Shown here piece by piece: positions 1 to 11,002 of a stretch of 64,000 nucleotides of DNA. Numbering within the stretch: position 1 is the first letter of the stretch; every line of letters starts with the position of its first letter. Origin of the DNA: Verrucomicrobiaceae bacterium (GTDB lineage: Bacteria > Verrucomicrobiota > Verrucomicrobiia > Verrucomicrobiales > Akkermansiaceae); assembly GCA_027487435.1 (NCBI GenBank), contig JAIYDP010000106.1, forward strand, positions 1 through 64,000. Reading direction: 5' to 3'. The notes beneath the pieces are model-generated. The model saw only the letters and a program-made list of their open reading frames with translations, was not told the origin of the DNA and made no database searches. Made by a program: the position numbers and the translations under genes.

Positions 1-3000
1 GTTCCAACCCCCCCCCTCCCTCAGATCTTCGCAAGCAACGTCCTCTCAGGCGTCGACCTCTCCGGCGCCGCTCTCTACGTCGAGGGAGGCGCCTCAAATT
101 TCCGCCGCTGCACATTTTTTAAAAATGCGGGCACGGCCAATGGCGCGGCCGTGCTCATCCTGTCGGGGCGGCACAACTTCACGTCGTGTCTGTTCCAGGC
201 GAATCAGCTCCCACTGAACGGCTTTTTCGGCGCGGCGTTGGGGACGAATGGGGGGACGGTGCTTTTGGACGGGTGCCGCTTCGAAGAAAATATTTGTCAG
301 GGGGGGGGGTCGGCGCTGCGGAACAACGGCGCGATTCTGACGATAAAGAACAACACCTTCTTGGAGAACTTTGCGCTTTCAAACAGCTACGGGGGGGGTG
401 CTTTGCTGACCAGCGCGGGGCTGACGTCGATTCAAGAGTGCACGTTTAAAAAGAACTTCGCGCTTTTAAGCGGCGCAGCCATCACAATCTCAGGCGGCGA
501 GGCAAGCAACCCCCCCCTCCCACCCCATCCCCCTCCTCCTCTAACCCCCCCCCCCAGGTCGACGTCGTCTCCTCCTCCTTCGCCTCCAACCTCATCGAGC
601 AGCCCGCGTATGGCGGCGGCGCCATCTACGTCTCCGGCACCTCCTCCCACCGCGTCCGCTTCTTCAAATGCGTATTTTCGGATAATACAGCCAAGACAGC
701 TGGGGGCGCCGTCGCCGTCATCGCGGGGCAGGTTGAGTTTGACACTTGCACTTTTGAGCGCAACGCCGCAACAGCGCCGCTGATCTCCTCCGGCGGCGCG
801 ATTTCCGTAACAGGTTCGACGCCGTCTGTTAGAATCCTCAACTGCAACTTCGAGCGCAACGTCGCGGGCACCGCCGCGGGAGCGATCGACTTTGCGGTTG
901 GGTCCGGTTTGGTTGAAAACTCTATTTTTAGCCTCAACGCCGTTTTGGACGTCGTCGGTGGCGGCGGCGGCGCCATCTCCCTCCTCACTGCCGACGTGAC
1001 CATAACAGACTCAAAGTTCTTTGAGAACACGTCCCCCCCCGGCGGCGGGGCGGTGGTCATGTACGGCGGCAACCTCACCGTCGCAACGTCCCAATTCGTC
1101 GGAAATTCCGCCGCCGCAAACGTTGGTGGCGCGGTGGGGTTCCAAACGTCGCGCGGCAAGCTTCGCTTCGCAAATTGTCTCTTCGCGCACAACTCCGCCA
1201 TCACCGGCGGCGCCATCGCCAGCCTCTCCGCGTCGCTGTATTCGGTCAACGCGCTTGACCTGCGCGGCTGTCTGTTTGTTAACAATTCCGCCGCCTCAGG
1301 CCTCGACATCTCCCTCAGGTCCACTTCTATTTTCGTCGCGGCAACGGCGTTCTGCTCCGACGGCGTGCGGCTGAGCTGCGACGCGGCGTCGGTTGTAGAG
1401 CTGACCCAGGTCATCACCCCCCCCTCTGCTTTTTCAAATTGCTCCATCAACATCCACCCCACGTACCGCGTTGACGCGCGCGCAACGTCATTCGGCTGCG
1501 TCTGCGCGGGGGGTGAGGCGCTTTCGTTTGAGACCCTCCCCATCGGAAACGGCACCTACTCAATCGTCTTCGCCCTCGCCCGCACGTTCGGCGACGGCAG
1601 CGCCGCGTCGCACGTGAGCGTCCTCGGCGACATCCCCGCGGACTTTGAAATTTCGACCGACAGCGACGCGTTCAAATTTGTCTCCCCCCTCCCCTCCCTC
1701 CTCCCCGCTGACACGACATTTAACGTCTCCACGCGCGCAAACGGCGGCCCGCTCTGCTTTGCCCTTAGCGCGCAGCTGCGCCCCCCCCTCCCCTGCCCCA
1801 TCCAGTCAAAAGTCATCCTCGTCGGCACGCCCTTCTGCTGGACCTCCCAGCACGCCCTTGCCCTCCTCATCCTCCGCACAAACATCGGCAACCCCGTCGC
1901 GGCGTACCCGCAGAACGTCTCCCTCACCCCCCTCCCCACCTCCGCAGCAGAGCTGTCCTGCAACCTCGCCTCAACCGACCTCTCCGAGCAGTTCTCCTGC
2001 CTCTTCGCCTCCAACACCGCCGGCGTCGTGCATTTCAACCTCTCCGTCCTCACCCCCTTCGGCGCAGCCGGCGGCGTCATGGCCTCAACCGTCGACGTCG
2101 TGTGGCTCGGCTGGCCCATCCTCGCCGGCAGCTTCTTCATTTTCCTCATCACCGTCCTCATCATTTTCAAAACGAAGCAGTACATCGCCAAGCGCAAGTC
2201 CCGCTTCGTCTCCTCCATCCTCAAGAACTACGTCGGCCTCCTGCAAAGCCCCGAGGACGCCGCCCAGTCCTCCCGCCTCATCCACGAGTCCGCCCTCGTC
2301 CCCATCTCCGAAATCGACATCCTGCGCGAGATCGCGGCCGGTGCGACGGGTCGGGTGTACCTTGGCATGTGGCGCGGCGCACCCGTCGCGGTGAAGAAGT
2401 ACTACGTCGACGCGTTCTACGGCGACTCGGCGGACTTTGAAAACGAGGCGCTGACCCACTACCGCCTGCGCCACCCCAACGTCGTGCAGCTGCTGGGGGT
2501 GTGCCTCTCGCCGCTTGCGACGGTGATGGAGTTCATGTCGCGCGGGACGCTGCATGCGCTCCTGCAGGACTCTGCGGTAGCGCTAACAGACACGCAAAAG
2601 ACGCAGTTTGCGCTTGACGTCGCGCACGGCATGGCGCACCTTCACAGCCTCGACATCCTCCATCGCGACTTGAAGTCCCTCAACGTCCTCGTCGACGACG
2701 GCTGGAACGCCAAAGTCGCTGACTTTGGCGTCGCCCGCGCACAAGCAGTAAGAGGGGGGGGGTAGGGTGTGGCCGATGATGATTCTTTTATTCTGTTTGA
2801 TGGCGCATTGGCTCTAACCCCCTAGTCGACTCTCACTGCGGGCGTCGGGACGGTCCTTTGGATGGCGCCGGAGGTGTTTGACCAGTCCGGCCATTACGAC
2901 AAGGCCGCTGACGTCTATTCCTTCGGCATCATCCTCTGGGAGATCGCAACTCGCGAAAAGCCATTCAGCGACGCACCCCCCGACGTCAAAGGCTCCCTCC

Positions 3001-3299
3001 GCATGATCGAGTTTATCCGCAGGGGTGGCAGGTCAGCCCTGCCCGACAACATGCCGACGTGGTTCTGCCAGCTCATTGCGCAGTGCTGGGCGCAGGACCC
3101 CTCCACGAGGCCGTCGTTTGACCACGTCGTGGCGGCGCTGGAGGAAAATGTCGTCGTTGCGCACGAAGAGGCGGCGGAGAAGTTGCGGACGCCTTCGGGG
3201 CGGCTGCTCCCGCTTTCGATCCGACGGCTGCTGTCGGGGACGGGAGCGTTTGGACAGCACGTGCCGCTGATGAGTGATGTGCAGCGCGTGACGTCGTGA
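1..3299 (+). CDS. Membrane TKL-type protein kinase with beta-helix ectodomain, 5' partial
   Basis: The gene enters the window inside an intron (1-24 is the tail, C-rich, ending CAG). Exons are 25-501, 558-2747 and 2826-3299; all junctions are phase 0. The ectodomain carries repeated GGAI/GGAV-F-x-N units typical of right-handed parallel beta-helix (Pmp/pectin-lyase-like) repeats. A single membrane segment follows near 2095-2160 (LAGSFFIFLITVLII). The cytosolic kinase domain shows GATGRVYLG (Gly loop), VAVKKY (lysine), HRDLKSLN (catalytic loop), DFG and WMAPE, which fit the tyrosine-kinase-like serine/threonine family. Receptor kinases of this layout are known in free-living protists; the ligand is unknown. 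The first intron uses a GC donor. The kinase assignment is firm; surface location and signalling role are inferred. The true start lies upstream of the window. Confidence 0.9.
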
Positions 3300-3894
3300 A
3301 GGGAGGGGGCGTGGTTGGAATGTGCACTTAATTTAATGATTATGTCCTGTAAAATCAACTCCTTTGCATTTGATGTGATGTGAGTGCCGTGATGTGATGT
3401 GATGGCTTTTTTCTTCCACCACGACGCAGAGACAGGTTGAGAGCTTGTCAAACTGTTCTGTCACCGAACGGCCACATCAAACCTTTTCAGCTGCGTGAAA
3501 CGTTTCGTAAGTTCGGCTTACCTTTGAGGCTTCTGAATTTTGCCATGGAATGCCTGCGACCTGTCAAACTGAATGACAACAAGTGGCGTCTTAGCCTCTC
3601 TTTGAGACTGATCACCGCCAACAGGCCGCAGAGATGACCGAGCCAGCGGAGTCAAATTTGATGGGCGAGCACAGAGGACGACGCAGAGGGAAGTGTTCGC
3701 CTGCGGTTGGGGCCCGAGCTGCGAGCTGTTGAGGAGCGCTCTTGGAAACTCATGACAGCAGTTTCGTCGCGTTTTGAAGTCGCGTCGCTGTGGGAGGCCA
3801 CAACACATCAAGCGGGGGGGACGAGTTTGAAAGCGCGTCGAACACAGTGTCTTATTTAATGAAGCTTAAAATACTTTTGACAAATGTACACACA
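3300..3894. other. Convergent intergenic region
   Basis: No supported gene lies between the kinase stop and the stop of the complement-strand Med12-like gene. Short open frames exist on both strands but none shows conserved motifs. It presumably holds both 3' UTRs. A short TGATG/TGTGATG repeat lies at 3371-3404. Confidence 0.5.
3371..3404. repeat. Short TGATGTGATG direct repeat
   Basis: TGATGTGATGTGA is followed six bases later by TGATGTGATGTGATGG. It is a small imperfect tandem repeat in the kinase 3' flank, with no evident function. Confidence 0.5.
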
Positions 3895-6800
3895 TCACGC
3901 GTCAGTCTCATAAGTCACCGGCAGCCGCGGCCGTTTCGCCTGCGGCAGCAGTTGCTGCGACATCGGCTGTGGCGTCAGTGCAACAACCCCCCCCCCCCAA
4001 CAGTTTGGTACTCCTCCAGCAACAGCCATGGGTCCAAATCCGCATCGCGGACGTCGTGGGGGCAGGCGATGGCGCCATTCGCCTGCTTGTGCAGCCTTTG
4101 GTGTGAGGACGCTTGCTGAGGGGGGGGAGGGGACTCACTTGGCGCCCGCTGCTGCGTCGAAGGAGGTGAAGCCGTCGGACGTGAGGAAGCGCTGCACGGC
4201 GACGCTGCGGCATGAGGGGAGGGGTGGATTCGGCCCTGACGGCATTTGCGTGATGAAGCGAAGGCGGAGGGAAGGTGGGAGGTTGAGGTCCATTAAAATA
4301 GCCTCCGAATGTCAGCGGCGAAGAGGCGACACACAATGGCAATCTAAACAACCCATCACACTCAAAAACCAATCACGCGAAAACCCTCACGGTGAGTGCG
4401 GTCAAAAGAAGGTCCTCCTCCCTCCGCCCATCAATCATCGCCGCAACGACATGCATCCCCCGCGTCGCAATCTCTGCAGCGGTGCAGCAGTCCGCATCCG
4501 CCGGTCGTAACGTCGCGAAGATGGACACTTTAAAAAGCGTCAAAATCGCCTCCGTCGCAAGTTTCGAATCGGCGCGGAGGGACTGTGCGCTGAGTAACGG
4601 CGCGATGAGGACAAGGCGCTCGAGGAGGGTGCGCGAGAGGGACGGGAGGGGGGCTGAGTCTGCGGCCTTGGCCAAAATGAGGGAGATGTCGCGCAGGGAC
4701 TCGCCGAGGAAGCGCGCGAGGCTGACGGGGGCGCTGCGGTCGCACAAAAATGCGGCTAGGAGTTTTGCAACGCCGCTGAGGGAGCGCTTTGGGTGGGCCT
4801 GCGCGAGTGCGTCGCTGCGGGGGGGGGGGGGTAAGTGATGGATGCGCGCAGGGCGAACGTGACGAGGAGGTCGAAAAGAGCTTCGAGAGGGTGGGAGAAG
4901 GAGGCGCCTCTCTGCGCGAGGAGAAGGGCGATTGCGACCTCGACGATGGACTTGTCAACGACGTCGCGGAAGCTGTCAAAATACATCTCAATCTGAAGCG
5001 GCTTCAAAAATGCAGCGCAGAGCAGCCCCTCGGCGGCGCGGCCGTTTCCGTGACTGCTGGCGTAAAGAAAACTGGGGGGGGGGGGGGGCAGACGCTTCGC
5101 GCGCGAGGGCGTAGGGCTCAAGAAAGGAGCGAAAGGGGTCCGGCAGCGAGGGGATGTTGGAGACGGGGTTAGGGGCCTCTGAGGACTCGGCGAGGATCTC
5201 GAGGGAGAGGCGGAGGGAGAGGGCGACGAAGGAGCCGTTGGCGACGCTCATGGCGAGGAGGGTTTGGAGGAGGGGGGGCATGGGGGAGGATGCGAACATG
5301 GGCCTGATGGAGGAGATGCCGCAGACGGACTTAAAGTACTTGACGCAGTCGTTGGCGAAGGAGCGGGGCCGGGACATGGCGATGTCGCGGAAGGAGGGGC
5401 TGGCGAGAAGGGGCTGGAGCTCCTCGAGGGCGATGTGGCTCTCCGACGCGAGGAGTGAGAGGTCGGGGATGACGAGGAATGCGGGGGAGATGAACGCCTT
5501 GCGGAGGACGACGAGGGCCTCCAAAGGGCCAAGGACGGGGGAGAGCCAAGGGGCCGCGCCGCTGAGGACGACGTTGGCGATGGCGATGCGAGGGATGATG
5601 TGGCTGTGGCTCGCGGGGGAGAGGGAGTGGGCGGTTTGAAAGAGGGGGCGAACGGAGATTGTGAGGAGATTCTGCCACGATGCGGCGCCGCGGACGATGA
5701 GGGCGAGAACGAAGGCGATGATGACCTCGTGGATGGCCATTCTTGACGGGGGCGGCATGGAGATGCCAAATATCTCCGCCTGCTCGACGCTCGAGTGCGA
5801 CAACACACGCTTCAAGAGCGAGAACAGCGCGACGTCAACGGCCATCTTCGTGCGGCTCACCGCCGACGCCATCGACGTGCTCATTGTCGAAATCAACCAC
5901 CCGGCGGCGTTGGCATTCGAATCCTCCCCGCAGATGCGCAGCACGACCGCAAACACGGCGAGGAGGATGGACTGTGCGGGGAGGTGCTTGTCGAGGAGGT
6001 GCTGCACCAGCCGCGTCGTCAGCGTGTTGACGAGGTCCTTCGCCCCCCACTCCCTCTGCTTCAAAATCACGACCAGGCTATCCGCAACGTTGCGCGCGAG
6101 GGCGAAGTCCTCCGCGCGGGTCAGCTCGCCGACAATCTCGTCAAGCTTGGCGGTGACGCTCATAAGCGCGCGCTCTTTGGTCGTCAGGATTGCGACGAAG
6201 TCTGCGAGTGCAGGCGAGATGTGCGTCTTGGTCTGGAGTTGCGGCGCGAGGAGATTGAGGCAATGCGCCATCGAGTCAGTGGCACGAAGAGTCGTCGCAA
6301 AGACTTTGCAAAGCTCCATCGCGACGTGCGCGGGGAAGTCGAACTCGCCGCCCTGCTCGCAGAACTTTGCGATGCATTCGGCGACGTAGCGGTGGCAGCC
6401 GAGCAGCTCAAAGATGTGGAGCATTTCGACCGCGCGTTGAAGCGAAGCGAAGTCATCCGTTTGGACGAACGAGTTGAACACGTTCATAACCACAACCTCG
6501 CGCATGGCCCCGCCCAAATGCCGCGAGAGGGAGACAATCGTTTGGGCTGCGTTCTGCCGCCGCAGCCAGTCCCGCTTAAACCCCGTCGTGCCCATCAAAT
6601 CAATCCAAGCGCACGTCGCCGTCTCCCGCCAAACCTCCCGCCGAACTGCCTCATCTTCAAGAGGCCATTGCTGCCTTGACCGGCGAGGTCCGGGCGGGAT
6701 GTCAATGTCCATGTACTGATGGATCGCCCGGACAATCTCCTGGACGATGAGGGGGCTTTGAGGTGGCTGCGCGTGGACGGCTGCGTTGAGCTCCGTCAGG

Positions 6801-8187
6801 ATGGAATTGAATGGCGAATGGGCGCCAGAGCTGCGGTCGAGGAGAGCGAGGGGGCCGGGGCCGAGGAGGGCGAGAGAGAAGGCCAGCTCGTCCTGGGCGA
6901 TGATGCCGCAATGGCCGAGGTCGTTGAGAAGCACCCGCAGCTTCGTTACGGACGTTTCGGTCGCTGAGGAGATGCACTGCATTGTCGCGGAGAGGATGTT
7001 GGCCATGAGGGGGTGCGCCTCTCCTGGCCTCCTCGCCATGGCATCAGCGTGGAGATGGCGGAGAATGCTAACGAGGAAGTAGAGGTCGAGGAAGTCGTTG
7101 GGGCGGCGATGGACTGCCCAAGAGAAGATGTGGCCCAGCCCCAAGGGGTTTGAGAGAATGCCCCTGCCCTTGGAGTAGTAGAGCTTGACGTCGGGTGCGC
7201 CGTACAGTTCCGTGTCGAGGTCTTCGCAATAGTGGACGCACGAGCGGAGGAGTGACTGCGACGACGGCGCGGCGAAGAGGGAGGAGACTGTTTTATTGGC
7301 GCTAAAAGATGAAACGGTTGCGTCAACTTCTTTCGTTGCCAGCGTGAGCGTTAGGGGGAGGGGGTTTTTGTCCACGCACAAGTCAATCACAACACGGAGG
7401 AAATCATCCACAGCTTCGCAATCCGGAGGCGCCTTCGTGCTGACCGCCAACTGCAGCGACACGGCCGAATCAAACAGCCGCCGCATCAGCGAGGGGCTGG
7501 CGGCGATGTCATCGAGGAGGGATGTCGCGATGGCGAGGGCGAAGTAGTGGCAGAGGACCTTCCCGGCGCGCTCACAATTGTGGCGTGAGAGCAAATCCAA
7601 AATCGAACTCGGGAGGTCGCCGCCCCTGAGGATGCCCTCGCCGCTTTGCCACGCGATGAGGGCGGTGAGGTAGGAGATGTTCTGGACGAACTTGGAGAAG
7701 TCGGCAAGGGATGTCGTCGGGGTCTGAGATTCGTCAAGCTGCTTTAAGACATTCTGGAAGAGGGAGGCAACGGTTTGCTTCCATTTGGCATTGCGGCGGA
7801 TCTCCATGTCGCGGCTTGGCTCAGGGCTGAGGTTTGGCTTGATGTCGTACAGCAGGATGAGCTTGAGAAGCCAGTTTGCGCGACACACGGACGTGCTGCG
7901 ACTCTGCGCATGCTCGACGAGAGAATTGACGCGGACTGTCTTTGGGATAAGGCGGGAGATGACCTTCAGAGACTTGATGGGGTCCAAGTGCTCGTGGAAC
8001 CACCCCTGCAAAAACGACGCGTCAATTTTTCGAATGGGCAGAATGCCTTCGCAGCTCTGATTGCGTCATTGACAACATCAAATTTCAAAGACGAGGATAC
8101 CTCATCGGACTGGTCACGCTCCCTCGGGATATCCAATGCATGCCGTACGGAATCTAAATTCTCGCTAAGATGCGGATCTGTTGTCAT
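3895..8187 (-). CDS. Mediator complex subunit 12 (Med12)-like protein
   Basis: Proposed exons (complement) are 8187-8077, 8056-5094, 5071-4859, 4814-4391, 4302-4139, 4095-4002 and 3966-3895, giving 1346 residues with the frame closing exactly. The N-terminal 150 residues resemble the Med12 domain: WFHEHLDPIKSL, then IPKTVRVNSLVEH, then CRANWLLKLIL and KWKQTVASLFQNVLKQL, in the order and spacing of WF-DLAG-KPL / kkVP / RA-WLIK / W-T-L in known Med12 proteins. The rest is alpha-helical and divergent. Med12 belongs to the CDK8 kinase module that regulates RNA polymerase II. The C-terminus has a basic KRPRLP stretch, possibly a nuclear signal. Introns are 20, 22, 44, 88, 43 and 35 nt. Least certain are the 88-nt intron and whether the last about 400 bases form a separate small gene; a TAA at 4293-4295 would end a shorter model. 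The family call is by motif recognition only. Confidence 0.6.
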
Positions 8188-8200
8188 AGAACCGAAAACA

Positions 8201-8614
8201 TGCTAAAAATGGATTTAGAGGAACGATGCGAGGTCAATACTGCGATTCCAGCGGGGCTGCTTTCAGCAAAGCCATCCTTAAGAGTTTCCATCGTTAAATT
8301 TTCGTTTTCCGCTATTTTCGAAGGAGACAAAGGAGAAAAATCAGCGCGACCATACGATTCGCAGATGATATGGGCTTCTTCAGGTATCGAAATCCGAAAA
8401 TAGAACGCGCCACGCCTTCGTGGTCAGCTCTTCTAACAAAGTACTTACGAAGGAGGAGATGGATCAGTGGCTGGGCTGCTTTGAAATCCTAGATGTCAGC
8501 ATGGAGCAAAAAAGAGAAAACCAGGGCTTGGGGCCGATATCTTGGGCTGCGTTAGACGCCCGCGCCGTGACATTTCGTTTGCATATCCCAAACAATCAAA
8601 GATATATTAGTTAA
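8201..8614 (+). CDS. Possible small gene, function unknown
   Basis: An ATG at 8201 opens a frame of about 65 codons (MLKMDLEERCEV...), and a second open stretch at 8420-8614 contains LTKEEMDQWLGCFEILD. They could be joined by an intron near 8382-8430. No domain is recognised. If real, its start would lie only 13 bp from the Med12-like start on the other strand. The protein-like composition of the second stretch is the only support. Confidence 0.25.
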
Positions 8615-8639
8615 TTTGTTCTGTTTGTTGGCATTTCGT

Positions 8640-9260
8640 TCCGCTGGCCTCTTCCTTGCCGCCCCCTGATGAGCTCGATGTGGACGCTCTCCTCAACCTT
8701 GCCCCCCCCCCCCGGTCATGGCTACCGTAGATTACGGCCTTGTATCTCCGTTTTCTTGGAAGGCACTGTGAGTTTGAATTTCAGCTCCGCCCCCGTACCT
8801 CCATTTGCTCCGTTCTTTCACCCCCCCCCGTCCCTACTCGCTTTCCTCCATTCCCCTCCTCCTCCCTTTCATTTCCTGCCCGAAGTTCTCTTTCGGTATT
8901 CCGTTACGTGCGTTCTGCCCCTCCGCTGAGCACCAGCCAACGAAGCCTTTTGGCTCGTTCCTCCCCCTCAGCCCTCACTCTGAGTTGCCCTGTGCTGCTT
9001 GAAGCCTTCGGCTTTTCCCCCCCCGCAGCTCTGCTGCTCTCCCACGCAGACCTGCTGCCATGATCCCCTTTTGCCATTGCCTTTGGGCCCCAGCCATTTC
9101 GCTGCTCATCTGTCGTGATCTTTCCTTAGTCACCTCCTCAACTTCCGCCTGGCTCTCCCGAGTTTATTCGATTTGTCGGCTTGCCAAAATTTTGGAGTCT
9201 GCCTGTGCCAGTGTTTCATCATCTTTATTTCGTCGCTGTTTCCTCCTGCCCCTTCTCATG
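8640..9260. other. Pyrimidine-rich stretch without a clear gene
   Basis: The plus strand is strikingly C+T rich, with runs such as C12 near 8701-8714 and many CCTCC/TTTCC blocks. Open frames here are low-complexity Pro/Ser/Leu translations that change frame without splice-like logic. I see no coding motif on either strand. It lies upstream of the tRNA gene's downstream flank. Confidence 0.4.
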
Positions 9261-9329
9261 TATGTTCATGTACCACTTGTCGGAATAAAATCGATTGACA
9301 CCCAACTTCGAAAACAATGAAAAAACATC

Positions 9330-9402
9330 TGGAGAAGCTGGGAGTCGAACCCAGTGCCTCTCGCATGCTAAGCGAGCGCTCTACCAAATGAGCTACATCC
9401 CC
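9330..9402 (-). tRNA. tRNA-Ala, anticodon AGC
   Basis: The complement reads as a full cloverleaf of 73 nt without an intron. It begins GGGGATGTAGCTCA, has anticodon arm CTCGCTTAGCATGCGAG, a T-arm with GGTTCGACTCC, and ends CTTCTCC plus discriminator A. The third base pair is G3:U70, the alanine identity element. Box A (TAGCTCATTTGG) and box B (GGTTCGACTCC) internal promoters are present. A run of six T follows within five bases of the 3' end, a normal RNA polymerase III terminator. Confidence 0.95.
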
Positions 9403-9465
9403 GAACCGTCAATAGTGGTAGTCTCTTCAGGTCTTGTTTGCTGTTAAGGCAATGACAGCAAGTGA

Positions 9466-11002
9466 ATGAGTCTGAATTTCTTTGTGCTTCTGTCTGCTAC
9501 GATTTGCCATTCTTATCCCATTTTATCTTTCCCAAGCCACAACATCACTGCGCTTGAGATGTCGCAGACTAGTGCCTCAGAGGAGCTCCCAACAAATTTC
9601 GATAGCAGGTTGAAATGGCCTTTTTGCATGGCTATGGACTACATTATGGATCAGGGTCAGTGCGGTTCATGCTATGCAATATCTCTGGTCGGTGTGTCTT
9701 ACTAATTTCACAATGCAGGCGATTTCGTTGTCAGCGCGAGCGTGTGTGGCTACAGCGGGTGCATTCAATAACATTCTATCAGGGCAGCGTTGCAAACTCG
9801 TTTCCCTATGTCTCACAGTGCAGGAATTGTATCCTGCTCGATTCCGGGAGGTTGCGACGGAGAATCACTGCAAGTTGCAGCCACGTTTTTGATTGCGAAT
9901 GGAACTACGCTGGAGAGCTGCACTCCGTATTCGTCGGGTTGGTTCACACGTCTCGTGCCCTCATTTTCAGCGTTATCGATGGATGGAGGGAAATGCAGAG
10001 ACGGATGCTCGTCTGGACAGCCAATGCTCACGTTTCAAAGCGCCGGCTTCTCCATTTGCCAATCGGACTCTGACATAAAGAAAGCAATATGTCTGCATTC
10101 CATGTCCTGAGGTTTGATATCTCAGTCAATGACGGACCAGTAACGGCTTACATGTACATTTACCGCACGTTCATGCACTACAAAGGGTCGGATATCTTTC
10201 GCTGCCCGTCGTTCCCAACCCCAGGAAACGAAATGATCGGGGCGTTTGCCTTCAGCATGCGTTCCTCATGACGAAGTCATGCAATCACTCTGATCGGGTG
10301 GGGCAACGACGAAACAGGCAACGAGTACTGGCTCGCACAGAATTCTTGGGGCTCTGGCTGGGGCGATGGGGGCTATGTTCGCCTGTCCATGCTTCCAACT
10401 GAGAATGTCTTCCCGCCGGCCGCATGATTTGACGCATCCAGTGTGGCGTTATGTACAACTTCTCCTCCACAGACCCTGTTGCTCAACATGTGTCCGTGCG
10501 CTCCCTCTCTGACTTTCGTACCGCTGGTGGTGCGTCGCGTGTCTCACTTTGCTTAGAGGATCAAGAGGCTCGCCTGAAGCTGTGCTGGACCATTGGTAAT
10601 CAACCTGAAGGACAGCCTGACGCCTCAGCCTCTGCAGTTGGCCTTGTCGTGGGCACCGTGGCCGTCGTGGTGTACATTAAGGTCCCCTACCTCCATCACG
10701 TCATCATCTCCGCGCTCATTCGCCACCTGTTGATTGGTGTTGTTCACTTTGACTTTGCCAGCGCGATTTGCTCATTGACGGGTCTGTTCCGGATTGTGTA
10801 CATCAATGTGCCCGATTTGCATCGAACCATGCAATTCATGACAGCCTTCGGCGTCATCATCCTCGTTTTTGTGAGGATTTGTCTCCAACAGTCTAACGCA
10901 CCACCAGCAAGCGTTGAGCATCACCACCCTCGTACAAATTGTTCTCGTCGCACGCCTGTCACCCCAAGCAAAGCTTCGCCTGACGCTGCAGTCGCACGAT
11001 GA
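9466..11002 (+). CDS. Cathepsin B-like cysteine protease with hydrophobic C-terminal extension
   Basis: Exons: 9466-9691, 9719-9758, 9783-9799, 9824-10090, 10126-10243, 10277-10406, 10442-11002 (452 residues; phases consistent). A signal peptide (NFFVLLSATICHS) is followed by almost no propeptide before ELPTNFDSR, the usual mature start. The catalytic triad is complete: QGQCGSCYA, GAHAITLIGWG and AQNSWGSGWGDGG. The CSIPGGCDGE and NDGPVTAYM stretches also match the C1A family. The protease core ends near ENCGVMYNFSS. The frame then continues about 170 codons with membrane-like stretches (GLVVGTVAVVVYI) and two related YI(K/N)VP-LH segments. Whether that tail belongs to the protease, is spliced differently, or marks another gene is unresolved. 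The introns of 24, 24 and 27 nt are among the shortest here. TGTTAAG at 9442-9448 lies 18 nt upstream of the ATG. Confidence 0.75.

Noticed and set aside
4812-4845. A GTAAGT consensus donor on the plus strand after a G-run
   Set aside because: It falls inside a complement-strand Med12 intron, and no plus-strand gene is supported here.
8700-9060. Overlapping plus-strand open frames rich in Pro/Ser/Leu
   Set aside because: Low-complexity translation of a pyrimidine tract, open in several frames at once.
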